A stretch of DNA of 64,000 bases, taken from contig OX463822.1 of NCBI GenBank assembly GCA_949825045.1, positions 32,614,703 to 32,678,702 of the forward strand, in the 5' to 3' direction. The position numbers were made by a program, and so were the translations under genes. This DNA comes from Argyresthia goedartella. Its lineage: Eukaryota > Arthropoda > Insecta > Lepidoptera > Argyresthiidae. Shown one piece after another: positions 20,669 through 33,026 of this stretch. Position 1 is the first letter of the stretch. Every line of letters begins with the position of its first letter. The notes under the pieces were generated by a model that ran no database searches, had not been told where the DNA came from, and was given only the letters and a program-made list of their open reading frames with translations.

Positions 20669-21500
20669 AATAGTGTTAGATAATTACAAAAAATACATCG
20701 ATGACTCGCGAGTTCCTAGATGTGCTCCTTTAAAATCGTCCAAGAAAATGGGCACGTTTGTTTCCAAACATGTTTATTTTTACCATTTCTCTGCTCTTGG
20801 GAGCAATGTTTTCAGGATTTCAAAGGGCCGGCCGCCGCCCGAGCTAACATCTCTCTCGTGCTAAGGGTCACTCATAGGGCTCCCGAGTGTACCATCCTGA
20901 CAACTTTCGAACTCTTTCATCTTTTATAAGATAAGATAAAGGGCTTTTCCAAAAGTCGTCCCCGCCAACCAACAGATTTCAAACGTATCTCAGATAATAG
21001 TTCTTGACTATCTGATGATCTTCTATTATGATGACATCCGCCGTAGGTTGCTCTTCGACGCAGAGCTTTCTGCTTTTCAAGGAAGAGGGCTCTGCGTCCA
21101 AAAAAATGCATCTATTGAATGTCAAATTGAGCTTGTTGATGTCTTTTATATGTCCCTTGGTGTGTTTTTCTAAGCCTCATCGATTTTTGGATTGAAAATG
21201 GTTGTTTCTCTTTTTATGGGACGTCATAATAATATTGAAACTACTGTCACATCTGTTCTCGGTAGGGACAGTGCCTATATAATACTTTGCGTTGACCTTT
21301 ATACATGTAGTAATAGAGTTTTATTGTATGCGCAGGTCATCCCCCGCTTAACCATCACCTTTCCTATCCATCATGGTTTGCTGTAAGAAATATTTTTTTA
21401 GAGATAAGCTCGCCTTTTTACATGTTTTTTCTATTATAAGTTATCTGTATGTCTGTTTTGTGTTGTAAAGAAAATTACGAAATTACGAATGTTGCCGTTA
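20669..21500. other. Spacer without recognised genes
   Basis: It shows no protein motif and no internal repeat partner. Confidence 0.35.
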
Positions 21501-21830
21501 CTAATTACAATTTTTATGGTCATCGTCGAAGCGGTATTCGGTCCTAGCGGTATTCGCACATCGGAAACGCTCGTGCTGGTAGCACTCTGGCCGAGACGGG
21601 CACTGGACGGGTGTCCGTTCTATGTGGCATTTGGTTCGGACGCTTCCGTGTTTCGGATGACACGTTAAGCTGTACGTCCCGGCTACTATCGGTACTCCGT
21701 GGGTGTAGTCGTAAAGCTGTGTCAGAGGCCCTAATAGGGCAGCTTGATAACTTCTGCAAGTTGGATTGGCTACAAGCCCCACACCCCTCCATCAACCCGC
21801 ACTGAGCCAGAATGGTGGAGTATGGTTCAA
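21501..21830. other. GC-rich segment of unknown nature
   Basis: GC content rises clearly for about 330 bases, and frames are open on both strands. The reading suggests an old mobile-element coding remnant more than a host exon, because no splice sites flank it and no conserved motif is visible. No function is assigned. Confidence 0.3.
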
Positions 21831-23019
21831 TCTTACTCTAATACGGGTAAAGGCCTGTGCCCCTTGGTGGGGGGGGACATTAATGGGCAAAATTTACTTA
21901 ATTACTTCATGTTCGTCGTGTCTACGATCGTATTTTTATTTTTGGATTAATTATTTGCCGAATGCACCGACTCCTACTCAAATGGAGTCCCGCTTAAATA
22001 TAAAATTGGCGGTGTATTATCCCGTGCGAGTCAGTGGTGGCATGACTTTGGGAATAGAAAATAAAATTAAAAGGTTAACTTAACTAACTAATAATAATAA
22101 TAAAATAATAGTGATAATAGCTACTCATTATATACGAGGTAGATCCAAAAGGTGTCATTTCAGTCCACGCTTACAATAATGGCGTCGAACCGCGAATTAC
22201 TATTCAGGATATTATCATTTTAACAAGCTATCTGGGGATAACACGAAATCTCATCGACGTTATTGCACGGATAATATATTGGTACAGTTACAATAAAATC
22301 TATGCGCGGAGGAGAGATTTCTTCTAGCAAACCTAGGCAGGACAGGAAAGTTTATGCAACGGGACCGTCCTAGTGCACAGTACAAACTATTACAAAAATT
22401 ACTTACTAATATACCATCATTAATCTTTATCTTAACAATTAATTTATACTGACTAAATCCTGCCAATAATGATCAATTTATAAAGTATAAACTTATACAT
22501 TTTCATCTAACAGTATACACTAAGAAATTAGGAAGGTAACTTCGTTATGCTTTCTGTTGAGCAAGCCGCCTAACTTGTTCCTGTACTGACGTTAAGATCA
22601 GCGCCTGAGGAGTCTACTTCTCAGGCTCATGCTGAGCCAGAACCTTTCTGCAGTTGCCACACCACCCTCAGTTCTAGGGCGATATAGGTACCTCGGTATC
22701 TATGTCCTACCTATCAAAATTTGTGTGTAATTTAATTTAACTGTTTACGACTATTTTGTGCCTGAATCTTTGTAAAGATATTTTTTGTTTAATGCTAATT
22801 ATCTTCTATGTTATGTGTGTGTGAGCATATGCAAATAAATAAATATCAATCAATCAATCAATATTATAAATAAAATATACTTTCAAAATGCTTATATAAA
22901 CTTATATCTTACATGTACGTACATATACACTGGCCTGCAAAACTAAGTACTACACAGATATATGGCTGCGATACGTTGGAGAAGGATAAAGTGAAGTTGC
23001 TCTGATCTAATAGTTTTCA
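21831..23019. other. Non-coding spacer
   Basis: Contains (TAA)n at 22089-22105 and CAATCAATCAAT near 22850. No gene is supported. Confidence 0.35.
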
Positions 23020-23150
23020 TAGTGATAGGAAGCAGGAATTGAAAAAGTATGCGAATCGAACTGTCAGTGACTCTTATGACGACCATGACATAAGGTTAAT
23101 TTTATCTGAACCCGGACACTTTTTCACTCTGGTGATTATACCTGCTTAAG
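23020..23150 (+). repeat. Uninterrupted copy of the 18740-19450 repeat
   Basis: AAAAAGTATGCGAATCGAAC is followed within about 75 bases by CGGACACTTTTTCACTCTGG, the arrangement before the insertion at 18850. Confidence 0.6.
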
Positions 23151-23614
23151 CCACAGAATGATGTCCCTATTAGACCCTTCAAATTTGAATATACCTTTCT
23201 GTTTTAGATGGATAGATAATCCATCCACCGTGCATAGTTATAATAATGTAACAAACAATATTGGATAAATGATCATTTCTCTCGAAGCGCAATACTAATG
23301 AATGGACATAACTAGGTCGACGTTGTAACCCCGATAGATTAAAACGTCTCGGAAATATACTATTGTGTAACCTCTGCTACTAATAAATAACTGTGTGCAT
23401 CGGAAATACGCTTTATCAATACTATCACTGTTTACTGTATAATTGGACCAATACATCTGTGTTTTGTGTGAGTCATTAGTTGATCTCTAATGTGTGTGTA
23501 TCTCTTGTTGCATGACCCGCAGACGGCGCGGCGGCTTCCGATAAAAATAAATGTCTAATAATATACTAATCGATAGTCAAACTAAAGGAAACTTGTATGG
23601 CGAATACATAAATG

Positions 23615-24415
23615 TCGCAGTAAGATGGTTATAGGCGTTATATAATTATATCCCTAGGGATGTAATTATATACCGCGATAGAGTTATAGGGAAGCGGTTC
23701 TTAACTATTAAACTAGGATTATAACTATGATACATTGCAGCCTAGTTGTATAAGCTTCTAACTAGATTGATCTAGTTGGAAAGTTATAAATCAAACTAAG
23801 AAGACAACGTTTTTTGCATCATCAACCATATTAAAACAAGACAGCTTCTATGACATTGGCAGTATTGCTCAGTTAATACAAATAATTAAGTAGGTACCTA
23901 ATCAAATTACTTGTTTATTTTTCTTCTCTTTAGTTTTTGTTCGTGCAAGGTCCAGTCCGTCCAGAACCGTCATCTAGAATGGCACAGCCTCGAACTCTTC
24001 TTACAAATGCATCTTCTAAGAGCAATTTACTTTTGAACTTGTGATGGTTTACAGGAAATAAATAAATAGCCTGATTACCTACTACTTTACTTTTGGCATT
24101 TTCCTCTCAGCGATAACTCTTCATCTGATATTGGATCATTCATTAATCTAACTGAAGTGCCAATTTTATGAGTGTCATTACGCTTTTCTAAAATATTACC
24201 CAGTATTTGTTTGATCCAAAGGACCGCGATGTAATTTCGGTATCCCGGCACTCCGCACTTAGGTGGGACAATCATTTACTAGATTAGTTTAGAAATATAT
24301 TATCACTATGTCAGGGTTATCGTTATATCTCTAGTAAGATAGTTATGTTACGGTATAAGTATAGCGATGTCCCTAGGGATATAATTATATAACCCCTATT
24401 ACTATATTACTGCGA
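23615..24415. mobile_element. Element bounded by about 45-bp inverted repeats
   Basis: The left end starts TCGCAGTAAGATGGTTATAG and reaches ATAATTATATCCCTAGGGAT. The right end, read on the other strand from 24415, starts TCGCAGTAATATAGTAATAG and reaches the same phrase. The roughly 800-bp interior has no transposase I can read. Ends and target duplication are approximate. Confidence 0.55.
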
Positions 24416-24712
24416 TATAGAATGTGTCATTGTCAACGAGAAACTAGTTTGTTCAGAATCACGAGTCGACGCGTTTATTCATTGACACGTTGTATTGACG
24501 GTGTAACAGAAAGTTGTAGACAAATGTTGGGGGGTTGTCAGGGACATCAATCTGAACAACTTTAATTATAAACCGATTTGATAAGAGCAACTTTATTTTT
24601 CAGTTCTCAATACATTTCGGGCCGGGCGAACAGCTGATTTGTTTTGAGAAGTGAAACTGCTTAACTTACTAAGATGAGAGACAGTGACAGTATGAGTCTG
24701 ACGCGTCTGACG

Positions 24713-24860
24713 CCCGGTTTCCTGGGCGCTGGTTATGTTAACAAATTGGTTAAACTGATTTCAGCCAATCACGTGCCGCTATTTTGAATATTAGCGGCAC
24801 GTGATTGGCTCAAATCAGTTTAACCAATTTGTTAACTTAATCAGCGCCCAGGAAACTGGC
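24713..24860. mobile_element. Palindromic MITE, copy 1
   Basis: It is a nearly perfect foldback of 148 bp: CCGGTTTCCTGGGCGCTGGT at the left, CAGCGCCCAGGAAACTGG at the right, and a centre of GTGCCGCTATTTTGAATATT then AGCGGCACGTGATTGGC. The second copy is at 59906-60057. It has no coding capacity. A target duplication is not clear here. Confidence 0.85.
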
Positions 24861-26199
24861 AGTGAATGTCTGTCAAACTTTGAGTTATTGGCTATGCATC
24901 CGGGCTACAATAAACACTACTACACAACTACTACACTATGATTAGGTATTTATTCTCTCTAGTTTTCCGTAAACAAATCACCTGTAACTACATAATTATA
25001 AAGACTGATTCAATCTTTAAACTCGACACCAAATAGCGAAGCTATCTACCGGGTCCGATGTCGGCGCTGCGACATCGACAAGTGGTTTGTATTCATTAGG
25101 ACCCCCCTTCGAAACTCCCCCTAAACCCCCACCCATCTCATCTCCCTGTCTGGAAGTTCCCAGTCTTTTTCCTGTAAATTACCTGAAAGGGTGTTGCTTT
25201 TACAACCGAGCGGGCGGAAGAAAACTTGCTGAATTCAGGATGAAAATATAATTTCAAAATATTTCGAGGGTAACATCTGGGTTGTCTCTTGGGTTCCGTA
25301 TACGCTTGCTATTAAGTCTCCGCTGTGCGTCCGTCTGTCTGACAGCACTAAAGTTGCTTCTCCCACTGTAGCCCAACGTACAGAATAGGCAAAAAACGTG
25401 TACTACGTGTACTAATTGTAAATATCTAAAGTATTTAAGAACCTTTTAAGATTTTGATTGTTGGTTTTTATGTACAATGGTACCGACTTTTTTTCTTACA
25501 GTACTATCTTCGATGAATGATTTTTTAGTTTATGAGACGTTCTTACCGATGCAAATACATCCGACTGCTCAACGTTTGAGTGACAATCAAACACCTTTGT
25601 CAGTGAGCAAAGCGAGAGACAGTGACATTGAAGCGGCACTTAATTTGTGAATGGTCTTAGAATTCGGCCAAGACGTGTTGTGGTTTGCCAATAAACTAAC
25701 ACTGAATTAAAGCGGTAAAACAAAACCTCCAGATTTTTATAACAGGATTAAATGAAGAGCACAAGAGAAATTACCTTAATTTTATATAATGTTTTATCTC
25801 GCCCATCCATCTTGGGCTGTAACTTTAATTAGATATTTTCTTTTTTCGCTGAAAAGAAAAGTGATTTAACGTAATTTTATGAAAAGGCACTCCGCTTTTA
25901 ACGCCATTTTCTCTGGAGAGCGGTTAAAGTATGTTTATTTTTGTGAAATGCTTTAATCTGTTTTATGGTATTGGAAAATATTATAGAGTCAACATTAATC
26001 ATCTCCAAAATTTTAGAGGAATATTGTTCTAATTGTAAACTTTCATATTTCCTATTTACTAGCTGCGGCGATGGGCCTGCCTCCTGTCACACTAAAATTA
26101 TGGTCACAACTGTGCTTTTGCCACCCCGTATGGGAAAAAGCGTGACGCTATATTCTTTAATCCACTATTAGCAGTGGCTTAGACCTAAATTTGTCATAA
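24861..26199. other. Non-coding stretch with small repeat fragments
   Basis: Positions 25289-25350 carry GGGTTCCGTATACGCTTGCT and a GTCCGTCTGTCTGACA block from a GTTCCG-end element. Positions 25365-25445 are a LINE tail scrap. Positions 26085-26155 hold GCCACCCCGTATGGGAAAAA and GCGTGACGCTAT, the inverse of a SINE-like head at 51000 and 60548. No exon is supported. Confidence 0.45.
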
Positions 26200-26340
26200 A
26201 TGCGACAAAGTCTAAAGTCGAAGTCAAAATAAAAGTTCTTCAGTACTGCTGATTTTAACAAATGCTTGGTACAAGTATTTTTTGTCTCTTCTCTATAATG
26301 GACAACTGTGGGGGATGAACAAACTCCCACTCCAGGCAGT
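26200..26340 (-). repeat. LINE 3' tail fragment, inverted
   Basis: AAAGTCTAAAGTCGAAGTCA is a decayed TTTGAC tail in reverse, followed by GTCTCTTCTCTATAATGGAC and ACTGTGGGGGATGA with AACTCCCAC. Confidence 0.65.
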
Positions 26341-26347
26341 ATGCAAT

Positions 26348-26672
26348 AAAAAACGGCCAAGTGCGAGCCTAAATCGCGCACGAAGGGTTCCGTACCACCG
26401 TACAATGGTAGGGATGGTGTGGAGTGAATAGTTTGGATTTTACATAGCAAAATGTTGTTTACAACGTTATTTGTGCGGCTACTTTCACACTCCGTGCACG
26501 TAACCAGGTGCATTTATAAGTTTGTATGTGGTAGTAAAAGAATTATTGTATGGGAGCCCCATACAATAATTATTTCAATTAATGAGATACAGCCTGGTGA
26601 CAGACGGACAGACAGACAGTTGAAAGTTTCACAGATGATGTATTTATGTTGCCGCTATAATAACAAATACTA
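26348..26672 (+). repeat. Rearranged GTTCCG-end element
   Basis: It starts AAACGGCCAAGTGCGAGCCT and runs forward through GTACCACCGTACAATGG and GAGATACAGCCTGGTGACAG to about 26618. It then switches to inverted sequence (TTGAAAGTTTCACAGATGAT, then TTGCCGCTATAATAACAAAT). The switch is an inversion breakpoint within the element. Confidence 0.65.
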
Positions 26673-27083
26673 AAAAAAAACGGTCAAGTGCGAGTCTAAA
26701 TCGCGCACGAAGGGTTCCGTACCACCGTTCAATGAAAGCGATGGTGTGGAGTGAATAGTTTGGATTTTACACAGCAAAATATTGTTTACAAAGTTATTGG
26801 TGCGGTTACTTTCACACTCCATGTACGTAACCAGGTGCATCCATAAGTTTGTATGTGGTATTGAAAGAATTGTTGTATGGGAGCCCCCTTAAATATTTCT
26901 TTTATCCTGTTTTTTAGTATTTGTTGTTATAGCGGCAACATAAATACATAATCTATGAAAATTTCAACTCTCTAGCTAGCTAGGTTCTTGAGATACAGCC
27001 TGGTGACAGACGGACGGACGGACAGCGGAGTCTTAGTAATAGGGTCCCGTTTGGAACCCTTCGGGTACGGAACCCTAAAAACA
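26673..27083 (+). mobile_element. GTTCCG-end element, complete copy
   Basis: AAAACGGTCAAGTGCGAGTC start, GTTCAATGAAAGCGATGGTG, TACGTAACCAGGTGCATCCA, TTGTTGTATGGGAGCCCCCT, TAGCGGCAACATAAATACAT, GACGGACGGACGGACAGCGG and an end at TCGGGTACGGAACCCTAAAA. It matches 51687-52087 in inverse orientation along its whole length. Confidence 0.8.
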
Positions 27084-27345
27084 GAATAAAATAAATATTT
27101 AAGGAGGTTCCCATACAACAAATGTTTTTTTCCTCGTATTTGCTCGATATTGATAACGGAAATAGGTAGTCACTTGAAATATTCACAGAATATTTAGTTA
27201 TATATTCACTTTAAAATAAATAAATAAATAAAAATAAAACAAATATTTAATGGGGGCTCCCATACAACAAACGTGTTTTTTTTGCCGTTTCAATAGATAA
27301 TGGTACGGAACCCTTTGTGTGCGAGTCCGTCCCGCACTTGTTATA
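27084..27345 (-). repeat. Half GTTCCG-end element joined tail to tail
   Basis: Directly after the previous copy, the inverse of 15737-16010 appears: GGAGGTTCCCATACAACAAA, GATATTGATAACGG, GGGGGCTCCCATACAACAAA and a final GGTACGGAACCCTTTGTGTG with a TCCGTCCCGCACTTG arm. The pair forms a head-out inverted dimer of two subfamilies. Confidence 0.65.
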
Positions 27346-28061
27346 ACTACCGTCATCTGGTTGAGCTTTGCGCATGGTTTCGTTTGACATTATTATTTTG
27401 CGGGTACAGCACAGGGGGTAGGCTCTGTGCTGTACCCGCAAATTATCCCAAAACTTTCTGAAACCAAAATTGTAACCAAACCGGCGGCGGCGGCGGCGGC
27501 GGCGGTTGGAACTCAACCCTTTGAAGTGATAACCAGATCTTCGAAACTACCTGCTGTGCGCCCTGATTGACGTTCTCGAAACTTTAGCTACGGTAACAAT
27601 TCCATCCAATAGCCGGCCGAATGCTGCTCGAATATTAAACAGAAACACAACACATTGTCCTCCGATTTCTGAATTGATAATTTAACTAATCAAATACTTG
27701 AGTATCGTTCGGTCTCAACTGGTGTCACAAAAAAGAATGTGACAGAATGATACTTAAGAAGAAACTTAGTGGGCCTTACCACAAAAAAAAACTACTGTTC
27801 AACACTTGTTTAAAAACAAAAACGTATGAGATTTGACTTTTGTTTTGAGGTTAAACGCTGTTTAATATTTTTTGTGGTAACAAGGAGTGAATTTCTCAAT
27901 TCAGAAAATGGCGCTCATCTCAAAATTATAGGGGTTGCATAGTATTTGAGAATTTTACTGAATATAGCTGTCTTGTACTTGATTTAGTAGTACCTGTATA
28001 AGTATAAGGAGCAGATAACACCACACACAAACCTCAGTAGTTTAAGAGGTGATCGGTTTTT
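27346..28061. other. Non-coding stretch with a perfect hairpin and (CGG)n
   Basis: Perfect 18-base arms at 27397-27414 (TTTGCGGGTACAGCACAG) and 27425-27442 enclose a 10-base loop. A (CGG)n run is at 27480-27505. Apart from these, nothing coding was seen. Confidence 0.6.
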
Positions 28062-28890
28062 TTTAAATATGTAATTAAATAATAATTCACTAAGTTAAAA
28101 ACTTAAAAAACTGACTTCAAGTTCAATTTCTATTTCTTCCTCCCCGGTCCTCATCACTTATGCTGAAGGGTACCACAAACTTAAACGTCATCTAGGTTTT
28201 ATTTTTTTATTTTGTTGACTTTTTCAAAAAGCGCTGAATATATTTTTATAGTTTATAGTTTATTTATAATAATAATAATAATAATACCTTGGACACTATT
28301 TTACACACATTGATGTAGCCCCAAACTAGGATTCCCTGTATCTTGGGTACTAGACAACGGTACACATACTTATATAGATAAATATTATACTTAGATAGAT
28401 AAACAACCATGACTAGGGTACAAACATCCGTTCTCATCAAACAAATATTTGCCCCCACCGGGACTCGAACCCGCGGGACCCTTGGGTTCGTAGGCAGGGC
28501 CGAATAGTTACAGGGTTCTACTTAAATAACTTATACTAGGATGGATGTTCTTATAATTAATGACAAGTTGCGAAGTTGACTTTTAAGTTGAAGTTGACAA
28601 GATGAAGCCTGAACTAGTGTTTCCACTGTATCTCAGACTCCAGCGTCTTCCGACCACCAAAGGCTATGTTTGAGGAGCTGGTATTTCATTTACAAATTGT
28701 TTTGGGCCTATATGCTAAGATTTTTGCTATATATTAAGATTAATAAAAATTATATGGGACGACCTCTGAAGTATGAACTACCAATCTAAAAAGAATCATC
28801 AAAATCGATTCATGATTGACGGAATAGTCGCGTAACAAACATACAAAAAAAAAAACTGTCGTATTGAGAACTTCCTCCATTTTGAAGTCG
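28062..28890. repeat. ACTTCAA-end dispersed element interrupted by a SINE
   Basis: The left part has GACTTCAAGTTCAATTTCTA then TTCTTCCTCCCCGGTCC. The right part has TATTGAGAACTTCCTCCATT and TTTGAAGTCGGGT. Both belong to the family whose compact copy is at 51415-51686, here in opposite orientation. The interior is expanded by the inverted SINE at 28262-28503 and other sequence. Confidence 0.5.
28262..28503 (-). repeat. tRNA-derived SINE with (ATT)n tail, copy 3
   Basis: The inverted copy has its (AAT)n tail at 28267-28285, body ACTAGGATTCCCTGTATCTT and B-box in reverse (GGACTCGAACC near 28461). The tRNA head is cut after GGCAGGGC at about 28500, so the A-box is missing. Confidence 0.82.
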
Positions 28891-29311
28891 GGTAAAAATT
28901 AAATAGAGGCCAGCGTGCTTGTATGAAGAGACTTAGGAATGTTGAGGAAGCGAGAGATATATGCCAGCATCGTAGCAAGTGGAGGTCTTTAGCCGCTGCC
29001 TCCCCCTCTTCCGGGAAAAAGGCGTGAGCATATGTATGTAAACGAGTGCCGCTTAAATGTCACACGTGCGCTGTTATTCCAAGAGAGAATTTGATCGATT
29101 GATTGGTTTTGATTGCCCGAATTATATTCTTACTACAAACAAATTATTGCTTAAGACATGCGAATAGAATAAGAATTGTTTATTCAGACAAGTTAACTAT
29201 GTTACTATTAACCGTAACACATTTTAAACCTAGAGTAGAGATAAAAAGCTTCAAATATCATTAACTGTGACCCCACACCACACACCAGGCAGAGCCATCG
29301 TGGGTAGGTAC
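28891..29311. other. Spacer left of the gypsy element
   Basis: No gene. The base run before the LTR is GTAGGTAC. Confidence 0.35.
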
Positions 29312-29647
29312 TGTAGTACTTTCAGTGCTTTCAGCACTATACGATTATAGTTGCCTACCTAATCTGTAGGGCTAGCAAGTTCACTTATAAAGACTTTGGT
29401 AATAACTGATTGGTTTTTATTGCTTTAGTTTATACTTTTTATAAAAGGGATCCACAACTGGCTCGATAGCCATTAAGCTATCCTAACTATAAAATTTAGA
29501 TCAGTCACTCGCCGAAGCCTACGGTGAAGTGTGTCACATTGACTTCCCACATCCAAGCCTCTTTCTTTTTAAAACTACAAAATAAGTAACAGCGTCAAAG
29601 TGACACCCACTCTAAAGAGGCCCGTATACAATATAATCGCATAAACA
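29312..29647 (-). repeat. 3' LTR of the gypsy element
   Basis: On the + strand it begins TGTAGTACTTTCAGTGCTTT and ends TCGCATAAACA. It matches 34946-35281 except at three substitutions. Polypyrimidine sequence (CATTCCCCACTCCCTT) just inside, at about 29667-29682, is the expected purine tract on the - strand. Confidence 0.92.
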
Positions 29648-31068
29648 AATATCGAACCTTAAAATCATTCCCCACTCCCTTAAAAAAAAAATCCAATGTT
29701 TTTTTTTTTTTTTTTCAAATTGGCAACCCTAACTTAAAGTCTAAAATCTAAAATGACAACCCTATCTCAAAGTCTCAAATCTAAAAAACATTAAATGTTA
29801 ACATTAAGTGAGCTTGCTATGCTTGAAATCTAAAAACAGTAAATATGCCGCAAGCATAATTTCAAATAACATATACCCTAGTAGTACCCAAGTACCCTAA
29901 TCCTTATCTGTCCAACCACCCCATTTAACCTACTCAATTAAACATTAAATAACAAAACCAAACTACACTTAAGGTGTAGGCTATGCACCTTAAAAAACTT
30001 AAATTATAACACCCTATGATCCCATCATACAATTATTCGCGGCTTAACACTAACCTACCTAACGCTAGAAAACTCTCAAATACAATACGAAGGCAAACAG
30101 CTGAATCTAGCTAAGATTTAGCTTCTCGAATAGTTATCATTCGACAAACTTTCTGACAATAAAACTAGCGAAAAACTTATCAGACAACTATAATACCTCC
30201 GTTCCTAAAATTAACACAACTCGATCTTTGCATCAACAATTGTGAACACATTGTGAACTCTTTCCACCGAATGGAAATATTTCAAAAATTAACGCAGGCA
30301 AAGATCAAAGAAAAAAATTATCATTTTCAAATATAGGAAACGTCAACCATATTAACAGGATTAATCTATAGAACCGTATTACTAAGCCACAGCTTAAGAA
30401 TGAGTTCATTAAAATACGTTCCAATAATACGATGAAATCAACTAGCTTTAAAACCGATACTACTACATACATATATCTCAACTAATCCATTGGAATTCAG
30501 TAAACTATCTTTTACTATTAACAGTTTAAGATAATCGCCGTGAGTTGCAACCAATTACCCAAGTAATGACACTACAAAGAATCTCGAATGTGTATCGAAT
30601 ACCCGAGTTATCCCACATCTGATTCATTGAGAAACCTTCGTTACCAACTTTATGCACAACCCATACTCTCCCCTTACCAAATCATCCCAACTCTATACTT
30701 TAAGAACGCAGGAACCAAAACAGAACCCTATGACGAATAGCTATTGCCTCGTCATACTGCTGTCAAAGATAAAACCAGGCGATCGGTTCAAACAATTATT
30801 CGAACTGTCGTTTATAAAAGTTTCTCATATAAAAGTAACCTACCACGGAAATCTAGTATGTTACAGATATTTCTTGGGTCTTTGGTGTACAGTCCTCATC
30901 AGACATCATAGTTCAGCAACAACATGAAAAGAAACACCGGTTAATAAACAATTCATAACACTACCGCATACATAAACCACAAACCATCAACCGGGATAAA
31001 ATTATATTATACTCCTAATGTATAATTATTTAATATCAGACGAACTCCTCAACGCAGCACAAAGCGTT
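29648..31068 (-). other. 3' non-coding region of the gypsy element
   Basis: About 1.4 kb lie between the integrase remnant and the 3' LTR. I could not read an envelope or other protein on the - strand. A 91-codon frame on the + strand (30652-30927) shows no motif. A T-run lies at about 29698-29715. Confidence 0.55.
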
Positions 31069-31302
31069 TTAAACGATTTGTGTTAACAATAACGCCCCGT
31101 GACCGTGGTTCAGACGACGAATCAGCACATTAGACCTCCCAACGATCTCAATGACCTTGTATGGTCCTTGATACAGACGTGCCAACTTCATACATCTTCC
31201 CGTTATCCGCCTTTGATTACTACCTAAATATTTTGATAACATCGAAGTTAACGTTCTATTCATTCGTTCTACCAAACCGTTACTCTGTTTAGTGTTTCCC
31301 AT
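31069..31302 (-). pseudogene. Gypsy integrase remnant
   Basis: Contains NGLVERMNRTLTSMLSKYL, whose Glu is the third catalytic acid of the DDE core. It then jumps to KLARLYQGPYKVIEI, the GPY/F-like C-terminal module. The first two catalytic Asp residues and the stretch between the core and the C-terminal module are missing, so two internal deletions are inferred. The product could not integrate DNA. Confidence 0.85.
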
Positions 31303-31407
31303 ATATTAAATGACGCGCTCGATTAACACGCAAAATAGCCGAGTGGCCTCCCGGGCAATTGAGAGAATTTATTTCACCCGCAGGTCAGTCTTAAAATTTT
31401 AAAAATA

Positions 31408-33026
31408 TTACCTACCTAATTTCCTTTCTTGACACGGCACGCACGAAGCTATATAACGCCCTATCTCCTTATCGGCTTTCGGCATGAAATATTTCGACCG
31501 TAACCTCTTCAACGTCTTTGCGAGACCCAAATGACCTCCTGTCCACGCCTCATCATGTAATTCGTTCATTACATTTGGAAACAAAGACCTAGGCAATACT
31601 AATACCTCCCTAATTTCTCCATCTCTACGTACTCTTTTATATAACAAATTATTGCTCAAACAAAAACCGCTACGCCACGCTTCCGGACGTTTGCTCAACC
31701 GCGTTAACCATCTACTACAAAATGAATCGTTCTCTTGATCCGCCTGTAACGACTCTACATTAATACTAAAAACTTCCAAACCATCATCATCAGGTTCAGA
31801 ACGAGAAGAAGACTGAGGTCCTTCCGTTTCCCGTTTCTTTTCTTCCATTAGCGGATTCCTACTCAAAAAATCTGCCACTACATTGCTTTTCCCCGAGCAA
31901 TGAACTATCTCGAAATCCCATTCTTGTATCGCTAACGCCCATCGCGCTAACCTACCAGACATATCTTTTTTCGACTGTAACCAACATAACGCGCTTTGGT
32001 CTGTAACAACCTGAAAATACGATCCCCAAAGATAATGCCTATAGTGCCTTAACGCCCATACTAACCCCATACACTCTTTCTCCGTCGTACTATATTTTTT
32101 CTCCGCATCCGTTAACTTCCTAGACGCATAGGCAACCGGACTCATTATTTCAACGCCCTGTATCAATACTGCACCTAACGCCTCGTAAGACGCATCCACA
32201 TAAACTCTCGTAGTAACGGACTTATCCCCCGAATAATAGGAAAGTATTGGCGCACTACACATAACCTTCTTAATATACTCGAACGAATTCTGCAATTCTT
32301 CATTCCATTGAAACTTTACCCCCTTTTTCAATAATTTAGTGAGAGGCAACGATATTCTCGCAAAATTCGATACAAATTTTCTATAATAAGAAAATAAACC
32401 TAATAATTGTTTCACATCCTTCGTAGATGTGGGAGTTGGAACCTGTTGCATAGCCTTCAGCTTTTTCTCACTAGGTTTTACTCCTTCATTCGAGATTAGA
32501 TAACCTAGCATCTCAATCTCGCAAAAACCGAATTTACATTTGGATGGCTTGAAGGCCAAGTTCGCTTCTCTAAACCGCCCAAAAACTTTCTGCAACGTAT
32601 CGGTAAACTCCTCGAACGTCCTACCATACACAATTACATTGTCTACGTAAACCATAACCCCTTTAAATCTTAAATCCGCTAACACTTTATCCATCATCCA
32701 TTGGAAAACCGCTTGACTCGTTGCCAAACCGAACGGAACTACATTAAATTCATAAAGACCCGTGGTCGTGACGAAAGCCGTTTTATGCCTACCCTCCGTA
32801 ATAACCGTCTGCCAATAACCCGAATTGAGATCTAACTCCGCAAAATACTTGGCCCCGGCCAAACTATCGACAATGTCTTCTATCCGCGGAATAGGATAAT
32901 TATCCCTACAAATTTTCTTATTTAATGTCCGATAATCTATAAAAAACCTCCGTGAATCATCGGGCTTTTTAATTTACACAACGGGCGCAGCATAAGAACT
33001 AGTGGATTCCCTAATAACACCTAGTT
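31408..33026 (-). pseudogene. Gypsy reverse transcriptase, RNase H and integrase zinc-binding region
   Basis: A long open frame ends at 31408. It shows reverse-transcriptase motifs (AELDLNSGYWQ, VVPFGLA, LGLFSYYRKFV), then RNase H (YVDASYEALGAVLIQ, YSTTEKECMGLVWALRHYRH) and the HHCC zinc-binding start of integrase (ELHDEAWTGGHLG, CVPC). Two defects are visible. The catalytic box reads YVDN where the family has YxDD (the AAT codon at 32638-32640). A TAA at 32974-32976 breaks the frame before the palm domain. After CQERK the frame stops, where the integrase core should follow. Confidence 0.92.

Noticed and set aside
29648..31068. An envelope gene in the 3' part of the gypsy element
   Set aside because: No long - strand frame, signal peptide or membrane segment could be read there.
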